Part shown: piece by piece, positions 53,069 to 61,268 of the stretch
How positions within the stretch are numbered: position 1 is the first letter of the stretch
How the letters are laid out: each line of letters opens with the position of its first letter
Source: an uncultured Collinsella sp.
Lineage (GTDB): Bacteria > Actinomycetota > Coriobacteriia > Coriobacteriales > Coriobacteriaceae
Direction: 5' to 3'
Assembly: GCA_959602645.1 (NCBI GenBank)
Contig: CAUGTZ010000014.1
Coordinates: 6,096 to 70,095, forward strand
Length of the DNA: 64,000 nucleotides
Notes under the pieces: model-generated
What the model was told of the DNA's origin: nothing
Database searches by the model: none
Seen by the model: only the letters and a program-made list of their open reading frames with translations
Made by a program: the position numbers and the translations under genes

Positions 53069-53215
53069 TTTAGAACTGGCAAGGGCATGGTTTAATCGCG
53101 CGATCCACCCCAGTCTGGCGGCTGCCGATTCGGTGCGGTTCGAAAGGGTTATTCAGCGCCATGGTGACCGGTGGTACTCTTGTATCCGTTTGAAATCGAG
53201 CGAAGGAGTGCCGCT

Positions 53216-55444
53216 ATGGAGCAATCGAGCCTGTTTGGTGACGGTGTGGACATCGATACCGAAACGCCCGCGAGCGCGGATGCCGCCGCACCGACCGACG
53301 CCCGTGCCCAGGCGGCAGCGCGCGCGGCCGAGCTGCGCCACGAGCTCGATTACCACGCCTATCGCTACTACATGCTCGACGCGCCCGAGATCACGGACGC
53401 CGCCTTCGACAAAATGCTCGTTGAGCTCCAGCAGATCGAGGCGGCCTATCCCGACCTGGTGACGCCCGACAGCTATACCCAGCGTGTGGGCGGATACGTG
53501 AGCGAGCAATTTACGCCGGTCACGCATATGGCGCGCATGTATTCCATGGACGATGCCATGGATCTGGACGAGCTCGACGCATGGCTCCAGCGCACCGAGG
53601 ATGCGCTCGGTGCCGGCAGCGTCACCTATACCTGCGAGCTTAAGATTGACGGTCTGGGCGTGGCCCTGACCTACCAAAACGGAACCTTCGTGCGCGCGGC
53701 AACGCGCGGCGACGGCACCACGGGCGAGGACGTGTCGCTCAACGTCCGTACCATCAAGGACGTGCCCATGCACCTGTCCGAGCCGGCGCTCGCTCATATG
53801 GGCACCGACCGCGAGCGTACCATCGAAGTACGCGGCGAGGTCTACATGCCTAAGGGCAGCTTTGTTCGTCTGAATGAAGAGGCCGATGCCGAGGGCCGTG
53901 ACCCCTTTGCCAACCCGCGCAACGCCGCTGCAGGATCCCTGCGCCAAAAAGACCCCAAGGTCACGGTGCGTCGCGACTTGGCCACCTTTATCTACGCCAT
54001 CGCCGATACCGATCCGCTGCACGTCCACAGCCAGCGCGAATTTCTCGACTGGCTGCGCAGCGCCGGTTTTAGCGTCAACCCCAACGTGGCCCGCTGCGCC
54101 ACGCCGGCCGAGGTCCACGAGTTCTGCGCCCAGGCCCTCGAGCATCGCGGCGACTTGGACTACGACATCGACGGCGTGGTCGTAAAGGTCGACAGCTTCC
54201 AGCAGCAGCTCGACCTGGGCTTTACCGCTCGCGCACCGCGCTGGGCCATCGCCTTTAAGTTCCCGCCCGAGGAAAAGCAGACCGTCCTGCGCGAGATTCG
54301 CATCCAGGTGGGCCGCACCGGTGTGCTCACGCCGGTCGCCGAGTTCGACCCGGTGACGGTCGCCGGCTCCACTATCGCGCGCGCCACGCTGCACAACATC
54401 GACGAGATCCGCCGCAAAAACGTGCGCGAGGGTGACACCATCATCGTGCACAAGGCGGGCGACGTAATCCCTGAGGTCGTGGGCCCCGTGCTCGACAAGC
54501 GCCCGGCCGACAGCGTTGACTGGCAGATGCCCGAGGTCTGTCCCGTGTGCGGCAGCCCCGTGGTCCACGAGGATGGCGAGGTGGCCTACCGCTGCGTATC
54601 GATCGACTGCCCCGCACAGCTCAAGGAGCGTCTGCTCCATTGGGTGAGCCGCGGCTGCATGGACGTCGACGGCCTGGGCGACGAGATCGTCGACAAGATG
54701 ATCGCCGCCGGCCTGATCCACGATGTCGCAGACTTCTACCAGCTCACGGTCGACGACATCGCAGGCCTGGACACGGGACGCACCTATGCCAGCTCCAACA
54801 GCAAAAAGGGCGTCAAGAAGGGCGACCCCATCCCGGTGGGTCTCAAGACGGCCGAGAAAATCATCGCCGAGCTCAATAAGTCCAAAAGCCAGCCGCTCGG
54901 TCGCGTGCTGTTTGCCCTGGGCATCCGCCATGTGGGCAAGAGCGTGGGCGAGGTCATCGCCGAGCGATTCCTGTCGATCGACAAGCTCATCTTGGCGAGC
55001 GAAGAGGACATCGCCGAGTGTGAGGGTATCGGTCCCAAGATTGCGGCGAGCGTCAAGCAGTTCCTGGCCGTGCCCGAGAACCTTGCCGTGCTGGAACGTC
55101 TGCGCCAAGCGGGCCTTTCGCTCGAGGTCGACTTGGGCGCCGCTCATGCGCAAGCCGCGGCCGAAGCTGGCGTGGCGGGCGAGCTCGCCGACGCACAGCC
55201 GCTTGCGGGTCTGACCTTCGTGCTCACCGGCACGCTCGTCAACCGCACGCGCGACGAGGCGGGCGCGGCGCTCAAGGTGCTCGGCGCCAAGGTTTCGGGC
55301 AGCGTGTCAAAGAAGACGAGCTATCTGGTCGCCGGCCCCAAAGCGGGCTCCAAGCTTACCAAGGCCGAGCAGCTGGGTGTACCCGTACTGGATGAGGACG
55401 CACTCGAGCAGATCCTGGCGACTGGTGAGGTGCCGGAGGCGTAA
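53216..55444 (+). CDS. ligA: NAD-dependent DNA ligase
   Basis: 742 residues. Adenylation domain with catalytic Lys143 in CELKIDGLG, OB-fold, zinc finger CPVCGSPVV...CVSIDCPAQ, HhH domain (GRVLFALGIRHVGKSVGEVI; CEGIGPKIAASV) and a C-terminal BRCT domain (GLTFVLTGTL to the end). An Asp/Ala-rich N-terminal extension of about 35 residues precedes the first domain. Start 53216 has GAAGGAG upstream. Confidence 0.95.
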   Translation: MEQSSLFGDGVDIDTETPASADAAAPTDARAQAAARAAELRHELDYHAYRYYMLDAPEITDAAFDKMLVELQQIEAAYPDLVTPDSYTQRVGGYVSEQFTPVTHMARMYSMDDAMDLDELDAWLQRTEDALGAGSVTYTCELKIDGLGVALTYQNGTFVRAATRGDGTTGEDVSLNVRTIKDVPMHLSEPALAHMGTDRERTIEVRGEVYMPKGSFVRLNEEADAEGRDPFANPRNAAAGSLRQKDPKVTVRRDLATFIYAIADTDPLHVHSQREFLDWLRSAGFSVNPNVARCATPAEVHEFCAQALEHRGDLDYDIDGVVVKVDSFQQQLDLGFTARAPRWAIAFKFPPEEKQTVLREIRIQVGRTGVLTPVAEFDPVTVAGSTIARATLHNIDEIRRKNVREGDTIIVHKAGDVIPEVVGPVLDKRPADSVDWQMPEVCPVCGSPVVHEDGEVAYRCVSIDCPAQLKERLLHWVSRGCMDVDGLGDEIVDKMIAAGLIHDVADFYQLTVDDIAGLDTGRTYASSNSKKGVKKGDPIPVGLKTAEKIIAELNKSKSQPLGRVLFALGIRHVGKSVGEVIAERFLSIDKLILASEEDIAECEGIGPKIAASVKQFLAVPENLAVLERLRQAGLSLEVDLGAAHAQAAAEAGVAGELADAQPLAGLTFVLTGTLVNRTRDEAGAALKVLGAKVSGSVSKKTSYLVAGPKAGSKLTKAEQLGVPVLDEDALEQILATGEVPEA

Positions 55445-55623
55445 TGGATATCGAGAATCGCAATTGCTCGCAGGCGGAAGGGCGCGCGAGGCATTCCCAA
55501 GTGCAGGCAAAAGAGCGCTTAATGATGCGAATTTGCGTTGCCGAGCGCGAGCGCGCGGCGGGTGCATCTCGCGATGCCTTTGAGGCGTTGACCGAGTTAG
55601 AGGCGAGGCTCGGTCTAGCCTAG
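55444..55623 (+). CDS. Small hypothetical protein coupled to ligA
   Basis: 59 residues: MDIENRNCSQAEGRARHSQV to the end FEALTELEARLGLA. ATG overlaps the ligA stop by one base (TAATG), an arrangement typical of translational coupling. Highly charged and helical, like a small antitoxin or regulatory peptide, but I recognise no family. A second ATG pair in the middle gives shorter options. Real-gene status rests mainly on the overlap. Confidence 0.4.
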   Translation: MDIENRNCSQAEGRARHSQVQAKERLMMRICVAERERAAGASRDAFEALTELEARLGLA

Positions 55624-55707
55624 AGAGACCGGCACCGTGATCTGCGTCACGTAGGTTGCTGGGTCGTCGCTGATGATGTCGTCGATCAGGGCGATTTTGC
55701 GTCGCCC
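55619..55707 (-). pseudogene. Start-less protein fragment next to the MATE gene
   Basis: On the - strand a frame reads GRRKIALIDDIISDDPATYV then TQITVPVSLG and a stop. It begins just past the MATE stop in another frame. It looks protein-like but has no start; family unknown. Confidence 0.25.
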
Positions 55708-55709
55708 CG

Positions 55710-57056
55710 CTACGCTACCAGTTTGTCAAAAGCCCCACGGCGGTTGAGCACGGTAAATGCAATCACGCAGATGACCGCCGACAGAATCGATCCGCACGGC
55801 GAGGCGATGCCCATGGGGAACAGCGTGTCAGAATAGGCATTCGACAGCAGCCAGGCGCCGGGCACGCGAATGAGCGCCACGGCCAGCACGTTGTGCGCAA
55901 AGCCGATGTAGCTCTTGCCGTATGCAGCGAAAAAGCCGCTAAAGCAAATGTGGATGCCGGCAAAAATCGCGTCGAAAATATAACTGTGCATATAGCCAGT
56001 ACCGGCGGCGACCACCGCGGGGTCCTTGGCAAAAAAGCCGATAAACGCCGGTGCCACCAGCCACATCAGCACCGTGATCAGGCAGCCGTACACCACCGAG
56101 ATCGTCATGGCGTCCTTGAGTACCTGACGCGCGCGGTCGCCCTTGCCCGCGCCGGCGTTTTGCGCCGTGAGTGCGCTGACGGTAGCGCCCATGGAACTCG
56201 GCACAATGAACAAAAAGCTGATCATCTTTTCGACCAGGCCCACGGCGGCGGCGTCGACTAGACCGCGGTGGTTGGCGATGACGGTGATGAACATAAACGC
56301 CACCTGGATGCAGCCGTCCTGCACGGCCACGGGCACGCCGATCTTAAGAATGCTGCCGAGCACCTCGGGCTGAGGGCGCAGGTCGCTGCGCTTAACGTGG
56401 ATGTTCGTGCGGCGGCTCTTGAGCCACACGAGCGCGAGGGCAACGCTGGCCGTCTGGGCGATTACCGTGCCGAGCGCCGCGCCCACGGGGCCGAGCCCCA
56501 TGTGGCCGATAAACAGATAATCAAGCGCGATATTGATGATGCATGCCACGCCAATCACGTACATGGGCGAGCGCGAATCGCCCAGGCCGCGAAAGATGGC
56601 CGAAAGAATGTTGTACGCGGCGATAAAGGGAATGCCGATAAAGCAAATGCGCAGGTAGGCGGCGGTGCCCTCGACCGCCTCGGCCGGCGTGCCAATGAGT
56701 GCCACGATCTGCGGGCACAGCGCGAGCAAGATGCCTGCCAGTACCACCGAGACACCCATAAACAGCGTGATGGTGTTGCCGATGGCGGTCTCGGCGCGAT
56801 CGAAGCGGCGCGAGCCCACGGCGTGGCCGACGATGACCGTCGTTCCCATGGCCAGGCCCACGAGCGTTACGGTAATGATATAGAGTGTCTGCGCGCCATT
56901 GCCCACGGCGGTGATGCCGGCGGCGCCGCTAAACTGCCCCATCATGTACAGGTCGGCCATGCCGTAGAGCATCTGCAAAAAGTACGAGAGCATATAAGGC
57001 AGGGCAAAGACCGCGATGGTCTTGGGGACATTGCTGCGTGTGAGGTCGTGTTCCAT
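55710..57056 (-). CDS. MATE-family multidrug/metabolite efflux pump
   Basis: 448 residues, twelve helices in two MatE halves: LPYMLSYFLQMLYGMADLYM opens the first, SILKIGVPVAVQDGCIQVAF the second. GNAQTLYIITVTLVGLAMGT and TAQNAGAGKGDRA are family patterns. Na+- or H+-driven export of cationic compounds. Start at 57056 (ATG before EHDLTRSN) is where homology begins; upstream codons run through intergenic repeat sequence. Divergent from the DUF559-like gene. Confidence 0.9.
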   Translation of the reverse strand: MEHDLTRSNVPKTIAVFALPYMLSYFLQMLYGMADLYMMGQFSGAAGITAVGNGAQTLYIITVTLVGLAMGTTVIVGHAVGSRRFDRAETAIGNTITLFMGVSVVLAGILLALCPQIVALIGTPAEAVEGTAAYLRICFIGIPFIAAYNILSAIFRGLGDSRSPMYVIGVACIINIALDYLFIGHMGLGPVGAALGTVIAQTASVALALVWLKSRRTNIHVKRSDLRPQPEVLGSILKIGVPVAVQDGCIQVAFMFITVIANHRGLVDAAAVGLVEKMISFLFIVPSSMGATVSALTAQNAGAGKGDRARQVLKDAMTISVVYGCLITVLMWLVAPAFIGFFAKDPAVVAAGTGYMHSYIFDAIFAGIHICFSGFFAAYGKSYIGFAHNVLAVALIRVPGAWLLSNAYSDTLFPMGIASPCGSILSAVICVIAFTVLNRRGAFDKLVA

Positions 57057-57207
57057 GGGCGGGGCTTTCTGGCTGGGTTTGTTTACGTACCAGTGTAGTG
57101 AAAACCCTATAACGATTGTAGAGTCAAGGTTTGTGATGACGACGGGGCGAAAATAGTCACGCTCCAAGCACGATGCTTTGACCCCTCCATGCCCCTCACC
57201 TAGCCTC

Positions 57208-57272
57208 AAACCATCACAACATTCGCCGTTTTTTGCCAAAATCGGGAAAAGCATCGAATGTTGTGATGGTTT
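57208..57272. repeat. CCATCACAACATTCG palindrome, copy 1
   Basis: AAACCATCACAACATTCG (57208-57225) pairs perfectly with CGAATGTTGTGATGGTTT (57255-57272). The interior CCGTTTTTTGCCAAAATCGG is asymmetric and gives orientation. It lies between divergent genes, so it is not a terminator for either. Confidence 0.85.
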
Positions 57273-57373
57273 TTCTGCCACTCGGCCGGGTGGAATCGCT
57301 TTCTTGTGCACGAAGGTGTGCGGACCCGTGGGCAGGGGAATAAGGTTGGTTATCCGACTCCATTGGAGGGCTC

Positions 57374-58411
57374 ATGGACCTGCCGATCGTCTTGTCCCAT
57401 AAGACTGCCTGGCTGTACCACAACGTGGCGCGCCCGTCCGAGCCGCTCTCGCGGGCAAGCAGCCTATACGATGAGGACTCGCTTGCTAACGAGGCGGAGC
57501 CGACCGCGAGCCTGCCCAAATTGGGACTCGATGCCAAGGGGCTGAGGGCTTCAACGGCAGTTGGGATCGTTACCGACTATCTGGTTTCGCTTGGTATTCC
57601 ACGGGAAGAGCTCGATCATATCGACACGCTCGTCAACTTCGATTTTGAGCGCTCGACGCCGGCTGGATTTAGGTGCCACGTGTTTGGAGCGCCGGTACCT
57701 CCAGGCCATCTTATCGAGGTGGCGGAGGGCCTTCTGGTGGTTGATGAGGCCATGTGCTTTGTCCAGGCGGGTTCGTGGATGAGCGAGCCCGAGCAGCTGG
57801 AATATGGCTACGAAATCTGTGCCCGATACCATTTGAATCATCTGTCGACAGGCGATTATATCGAGATGGGGCAGAGGTATACCGTTGCCGACTTGATTGC
57901 TTATTGCAATGAGAACCGATCTCGCCAGGGGGCTACACGCGCGGCCGCCGTGCTCAAGCGCGTGCACGATGGCACGCGGTCGCCCATGGAGACGGCCACC
58001 GCAATCATGGTCGTAGCAAAACGTTCCCAGGGCGGGCTGGGATACGCCAAGATCGAGCTCAACCATCGGGTCGATGTTCCCAACGAGTTCAAGTATCTCG
58101 CAAAGGCCGGGTATTTCGAGATCGACGTATATGCGCCTGCGAGCGGTACGGGGATTGAATACAACGGCTCGGACCATCTTGATAAACAGCGCAGCGCGTT
58201 GGATGCGGAGCGTATGACCGTGCTGAGCGCGCTGGGCTTTAGGATGATCGTCCTCACCGGGACTCAGTTTGCCCACCAGCTGCAATTGCACCGGGCGATG
58301 AACGCCATTGCACTCGCTATGGGTCTCAAGTGCGACCGAAGCGAAGCGTTCCAAAAGCGGCAGAACGACCTGCGAGAATTCGTGATTCGTCACTGGGACG
58401 ACGGCCTTTAG
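57374..58411 (+). CDS. DUF559-like protein (predicted PD-(D/E)XK / Vsr-like nuclease fold)
   Basis: 345 residues. The C-terminal third has the DUF559 pattern: SPMETATAIMVVAKRS, then a strand-rich part with YFEIDVYAPASGTGIEYNG, SDHLDKQRSALDAERM and LSALGFRMIVLTGTQF. In this fold Asp/Glu residues (FEIDVY, GIEYNG) would bind metal. The N-terminal two thirds (with VVDEAMCFVQAGSWM) resemble AbiEi-associated regions but are not conserved enough to name. A defence or DNA-repair role is possible but unproven. GGAGGG precedes the start at 57374. Bracketed by two same-orientation palindromes (57208, 58450). Confidence 0.6.
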   Translation: MDLPIVLSHKTAWLYHNVARPSEPLSRASSLYDEDSLANEAEPTASLPKLGLDAKGLRASTAVGIVTDYLVSLGIPREELDHIDTLVNFDFERSTPAGFRCHVFGAPVPPGHLIEVAEGLLVVDEAMCFVQAGSWMSEPEQLEYGYEICARYHLNHLSTGDYIEMGQRYTVADLIAYCNENRSRQGATRAAAVLKRVHDGTRSPMETATAIMVVAKRSQGGLGYAKIELNHRVDVPNEFKYLAKAGYFEIDVYAPASGTGIEYNGSDHLDKQRSALDAERMTVLSALGFRMIVLTGTQFAHQLQLHRAMNAIALAMGLKCDRSEAFQKRQNDLREFVIRHWDDGL

Positions 58412-58449
58412 GGGCGTTCCGGCCCTTCTACGGGGTGCCGTGGGCAGGC

Positions 58450-58512
58450 AAACCATCACAACATTCGACGTTTTTTGTCAAAATCGGGAAAAGTATCGAA
58501 TGTTGTGATGGT
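58450..58512. repeat. CCATCACAACATTCG palindrome, copy 2
   Basis: Left arm 58450-58467, right arm 58497-58512. Interior matches copy 1 except a few bases; same orientation. Lies between the DUF559-like gene and moaA. Confidence 0.85.
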
Positions 58513-58644
58513 CTGTGCTGAGGATGGGCTCGGAAAGTCCGTTTTGCTCGAAGCGACCTGTCCTGTCGTACGGGTGTCGGCATGATTCTCGCGTGGGGTA
58601 TTATGTTTTCCGAAGAATAAAACGCCGCGTGAGGGGAGGGCTGC

Positions 58645-59700
58645 GTGGACGGGCACGTGCAACATGACGGTTTTGGCCGCGATATCAACTACCTGCGCAT
58701 TGCCGTTACCGACAAGTGCAATTTTCGCTGCATTTACTGCATGCCGGCCGATGGCGTGGCACCCCGCGCACACGACGAGCTGCTCAGCGCCGAGGAAATC
58801 GCCCGTTTTGTGCGCTTGGTGGCGGGGGAGGGCATTTGCCGCGTGCGCCTGACGGGCGGCGAGCCGCTGGTCAGCCGCCGTATCATTCCGCTCATTCGCG
58901 ACATCCGCGCGATCCCGCGGATCGAGGACATCTCGCTTACCACCAATGGCGCCCTGCTGCCCAAGCTGGCACCGCAGCTCAAAGATGCCGGGCTTAACCG
59001 CGTTAACATCTCGCTCGACACACTCGACCCTACGCTCTTTGGAAAGATCACGCGCCTGGGTCGACTCGAGCAGACCATGGCTGGCATCGACGCGGCGCTG
59101 GCTTGGGGCTTTGAGCCCGTTAAGGTCAACTGCGTTGTGGTGCGCCGGCTCAGCCAGGATGTGGCGGCTCTCGCGCGTCTGACTATCGACCGTCCCATTC
59201 ACCTGCGCTTTATCGAATACATGCCTATTGGCGACGAGCACACGAGCTCGCATTGCGCTGTGGGCCCGCATGCGCCCGCGCTCAATCCGGCGCTGTGGGA
59301 TGCGAGCGACACCGTGCCGAGCGACGAGCTGCGGGCGCGCATCAATGCTGGGGCCGCCGCGACGGGGCTGGGCGAGCTCGAGCCGCTCGACATCAACGAC
59401 GCTCCTGCCGGCGCGGGCCCTGCGCGCTATTGGCACTTTCCGGGCGCGGCGGGAACGGTCGGTTTTATTAGCGCCGTGTCCAATCATTTTTGTACGAATT
59501 GCAACCGTCTGCGCCTGACGGCCGATGGCAACGTGCGTCCGTGCCTGTTCAGCGATGCCGAATATTCGGTGCGCGACGCCCTACGCCGTGGTGATGATAT
59601 GCAGGTACTTTCGATTTGGCGCGATGCCGTCGCCCACAAACCGCAGGAACACGCGATAATTGAGGGCACGCAACGATTTATGTCCCAAATCGGAGGATGA
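58645..59700 (+). CDS. moaA: GTP 3',8-cyclase MoaA
   Basis: Radical-SAM enzyme for the first step of molybdenum cofactor synthesis. Cys25, Cys29 and Cys32 (CNFRCIYC) bind the SAM cluster. The second cluster is in FCTNCNRLRLTADGNVRPCL, and the C-terminal Gly-Gly ends SQIGG. Start GTG 58645 follows GAGGGGAGG at 58631-58639. Its end overlaps the ribosome site of the moaC-mobB fusion, so the two form one operon. No molybdoenzyme gene is in the window. Confidence 0.94.
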   Translation: MDGHVQHDGFGRDINYLRIAVTDKCNFRCIYCMPADGVAPRAHDELLSAEEIARFVRLVAGEGICRVRLTGGEPLVSRRIIPLIRDIRAIPRIEDISLTTNGALLPKLAPQLKDAGLNRVNISLDTLDPTLFGKITRLGRLEQTMAGIDAALAWGFEPVKVNCVVVRRLSQDVAALARLTIDRPIHLRFIEYMPIGDEHTSSHCAVGPHAPALNPALWDASDTVPSDELRARINAGAAATGLGELEPLDINDAPAGAGPARYWHFPGAAGTVGFISAVSNHFCTNCNRLRLTADGNVRPCLFSDAEYSVRDALRRGDDMQVLSIWRDAVAHKPQEHAIIEGTQRFMSQIGG

Positions 59701-59704
59701 TCAT

Positions 59705-61003
59705 ATGGCCAAGAGCAGGTACGCCGATGCCACCAAGGCCGCTCGCAGGGCCGCGATGTCTGCCCACAAAGTCACGGCTGCGGCTGGCGATGCCGCCACT
59801 GCCGCGCAGCCGACTGCCAGCGCTGTCGCCGAGCCCGCCCGCGACGCCCGTCGCGACGAGCTGACGCACGTGAATGCCAAGGGCGAGGTGCGTATGGTCG
59901 ACGTGTCCGACAAGGCCGAGACCCATCGCATCGCTATCGCCGAGGGCACTATCCTTATGCATCCCGAGACGCAGGCCATGGTGCTGCAGGATCGCGCCAA
60001 AAAGGGCGATGTGCTTGCCTGCGCGCGCGTGGCAGGCATCATGGCCATCAAGCGCACGAGCGATATCATCCCCATGTGCCATCCGCTGCTCATTACCAAG
60101 AGCAAGTGCGACATTGCGCCCATCGCTCCGGCGGGGACGCCGGCCGAGGACGTGCCCGAGGGCTGGGCGCCGGCGCGCGCGGACGGGCAGGTTGGCTTTC
60201 ACGTACTGGTTACGGCCGGCGTGACGGGCAAGACGGGTATCGAGATGGAGGCCCTGACCGGCGCGAGTGCCGCGTGCCTTACGATCTACGACATGTGCAA
60301 GGCCGTCGATTGCGGCATGGAGATCGTCGACGTGCGCCTGCTGCACAAGGAAGGCGGCCGCTCGGGCGTGTGGGATCGCGCAGAGCGTCAGGCCGCTGCT
60401 GTTGAGGCCGTGGCCGCTGACGGTGTCACACCTGCGAGCGCACCCGTCGCTGTCGCACCCGCAGCTCCGACCCCGACCGTCCCCGCGATCGCGTTTATCG
60501 GCTACCAAAACTCGGGCAAGACCACGCTCGTCGAGAAGGTTATCGCCGAGCTCACCCGCCGCGGCCTGCGCGTGGGTTCGCTCAAGCATCACGGACATCA
60601 CGGCTTTGATATCGACGTGCCCGCTAAGGACACTTGGCGTCATCACCAGGCCGGATCCAAGCACGTGGGCCTCATCTGCGCCACGCGCTGGGCGGAGTAC
60701 GCCGACACGCGCGAGGAGGACGAGATGCCCGCGCGCGAGCTGCTGTCGCGCTACAACGATGTCGATGTGGTGATCATCGAGGGCTACAAGACCGAGGGCT
60801 TCGACAACATCGTGGTCGCGCGCTCCGGTGTCGACCGTCTGCGCGGCAAGAGCTCACTCGACCTGGTCGACGGCCACACGCTGGCCCTTGCCTGCAACGA
60901 GGCCCTGGCACGTCAGGCCTTCGACGCCGGCTTTGCGACCCGAGCCATCAACATCAACGACGCCCGAGCCATCTGCGACCTCATCCAAGACCACCTGACC
61001 TAA
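59705..61003 (+). CDS. MoaC-MobB fusion protein
   Basis: 432 residues. After a basic Ala-rich leader (1-50), the MoaC domain (about 55-235) makes cyclic pyranopterin monophosphate: LTHVNAKGEVRMVDVSDKAE, RTSDIIPMCHPLLITK and GKTGIEMEALTGASAACLTI. It carries an extra proline-rich insert (APIAPAGTPAEDVPEGWAP). A Pro/Ala linker (about 238-275) leads to a MobB GTPase domain: P-loop GYQNSGKTTLVE, KHHGHHGFDID, IIEGYKTEGFD. MobB assists guanine-dinucleotide cofactor formation. Joining an early and a late step in one chain is unusual. Start at 59705 follows GGAGG within the end of moaA. Confidence 0.92.
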   Translation: MAKSRYADATKAARRAAMSAHKVTAAAGDAATAAQPTASAVAEPARDARRDELTHVNAKGEVRMVDVSDKAETHRIAIAEGTILMHPETQAMVLQDRAKKGDVLACARVAGIMAIKRTSDIIPMCHPLLITKSKCDIAPIAPAGTPAEDVPEGWAPARADGQVGFHVLVTAGVTGKTGIEMEALTGASAACLTIYDMCKAVDCGMEIVDVRLLHKEGGRSGVWDRAERQAAAVEAVAADGVTPASAPVAVAPAAPTPTVPAIAFIGYQNSGKTTLVEKVIAELTRRGLRVGSLKHHGHHGFDIDVPAKDTWRHHQAGSKHVGLICATRWAEYADTREEDEMPARELLSRYNDVDVVIIEGYKTEGFDNIVVARSGVDRLRGKSSLDLVDGHTLALACNEALARQAFDAGFATRAININDARAICDLIQDHLT

Positions 61004-61042
61004 AACCTGCCAAAAAGGGACAGGTTTATTTTGGCAGGTTTT
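61002..61042. repeat. GGGACAGG hairpin (CCTGCC stem); terminator of moaA-moaC/mobB
   Basis: AAAACCTGCCAAAAA (from 61002) pairs with TTTTGGCAGGTTTT (61029-61042) around GGGACAGGTTTA. The stop codon TAA is at the left edge. Confidence 0.75.
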
Positions 61043-61048
61043 ATCTGG

Positions 61049-61098
61049 GCAAACGTCATTTCCACCACAAAGGGGCCAGGCACCTTTGTGGTGGTTTT
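61049..61098. repeat. CCACCACAAAGG hairpin, copy 2, in a 50-bp direct repeat
   Basis: GCAAACGTCATT plus the hairpin (61062-61094, loop GGCCAGG-type) plus TTTT. All 50 bases equal 62620-62669 on the other side of the MFS gene. Confidence 0.85.
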
Positions 61099-61103
61099 TT
61101 TCT

Positions 61104-61140
61104 TTGGTAGATTTTTGGGACATGCCTTAAAATCTACCAA
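61104..61140. repeat. GGGACATG hairpin (TTGGTAGATTTT stem)
   Basis: TTGGTAGATTTT (61104-61115) pairs perfectly with AAAATCTACCAA (61129-61140) around TGGGACATGCCTT. Confidence 0.75.
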
Positions 61141-61268
61141 GTAGTTCATGCTGGGCGGAAAGACGGAAGGGGTTCGATGCGACCCTAGTCAGGCATACGG
61201 ATAGATTGAGCCAATGGACAGCGGATGAATGGCCGCTGCCCGCTATTCGTATGCGATAAGGAGCACCC

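Noticed and set aside
53121..53160. tRNA-like GGTTCGAAAGG before ligA
   Set aside because: No acceptor stem or anticodon arm can be formed around it.
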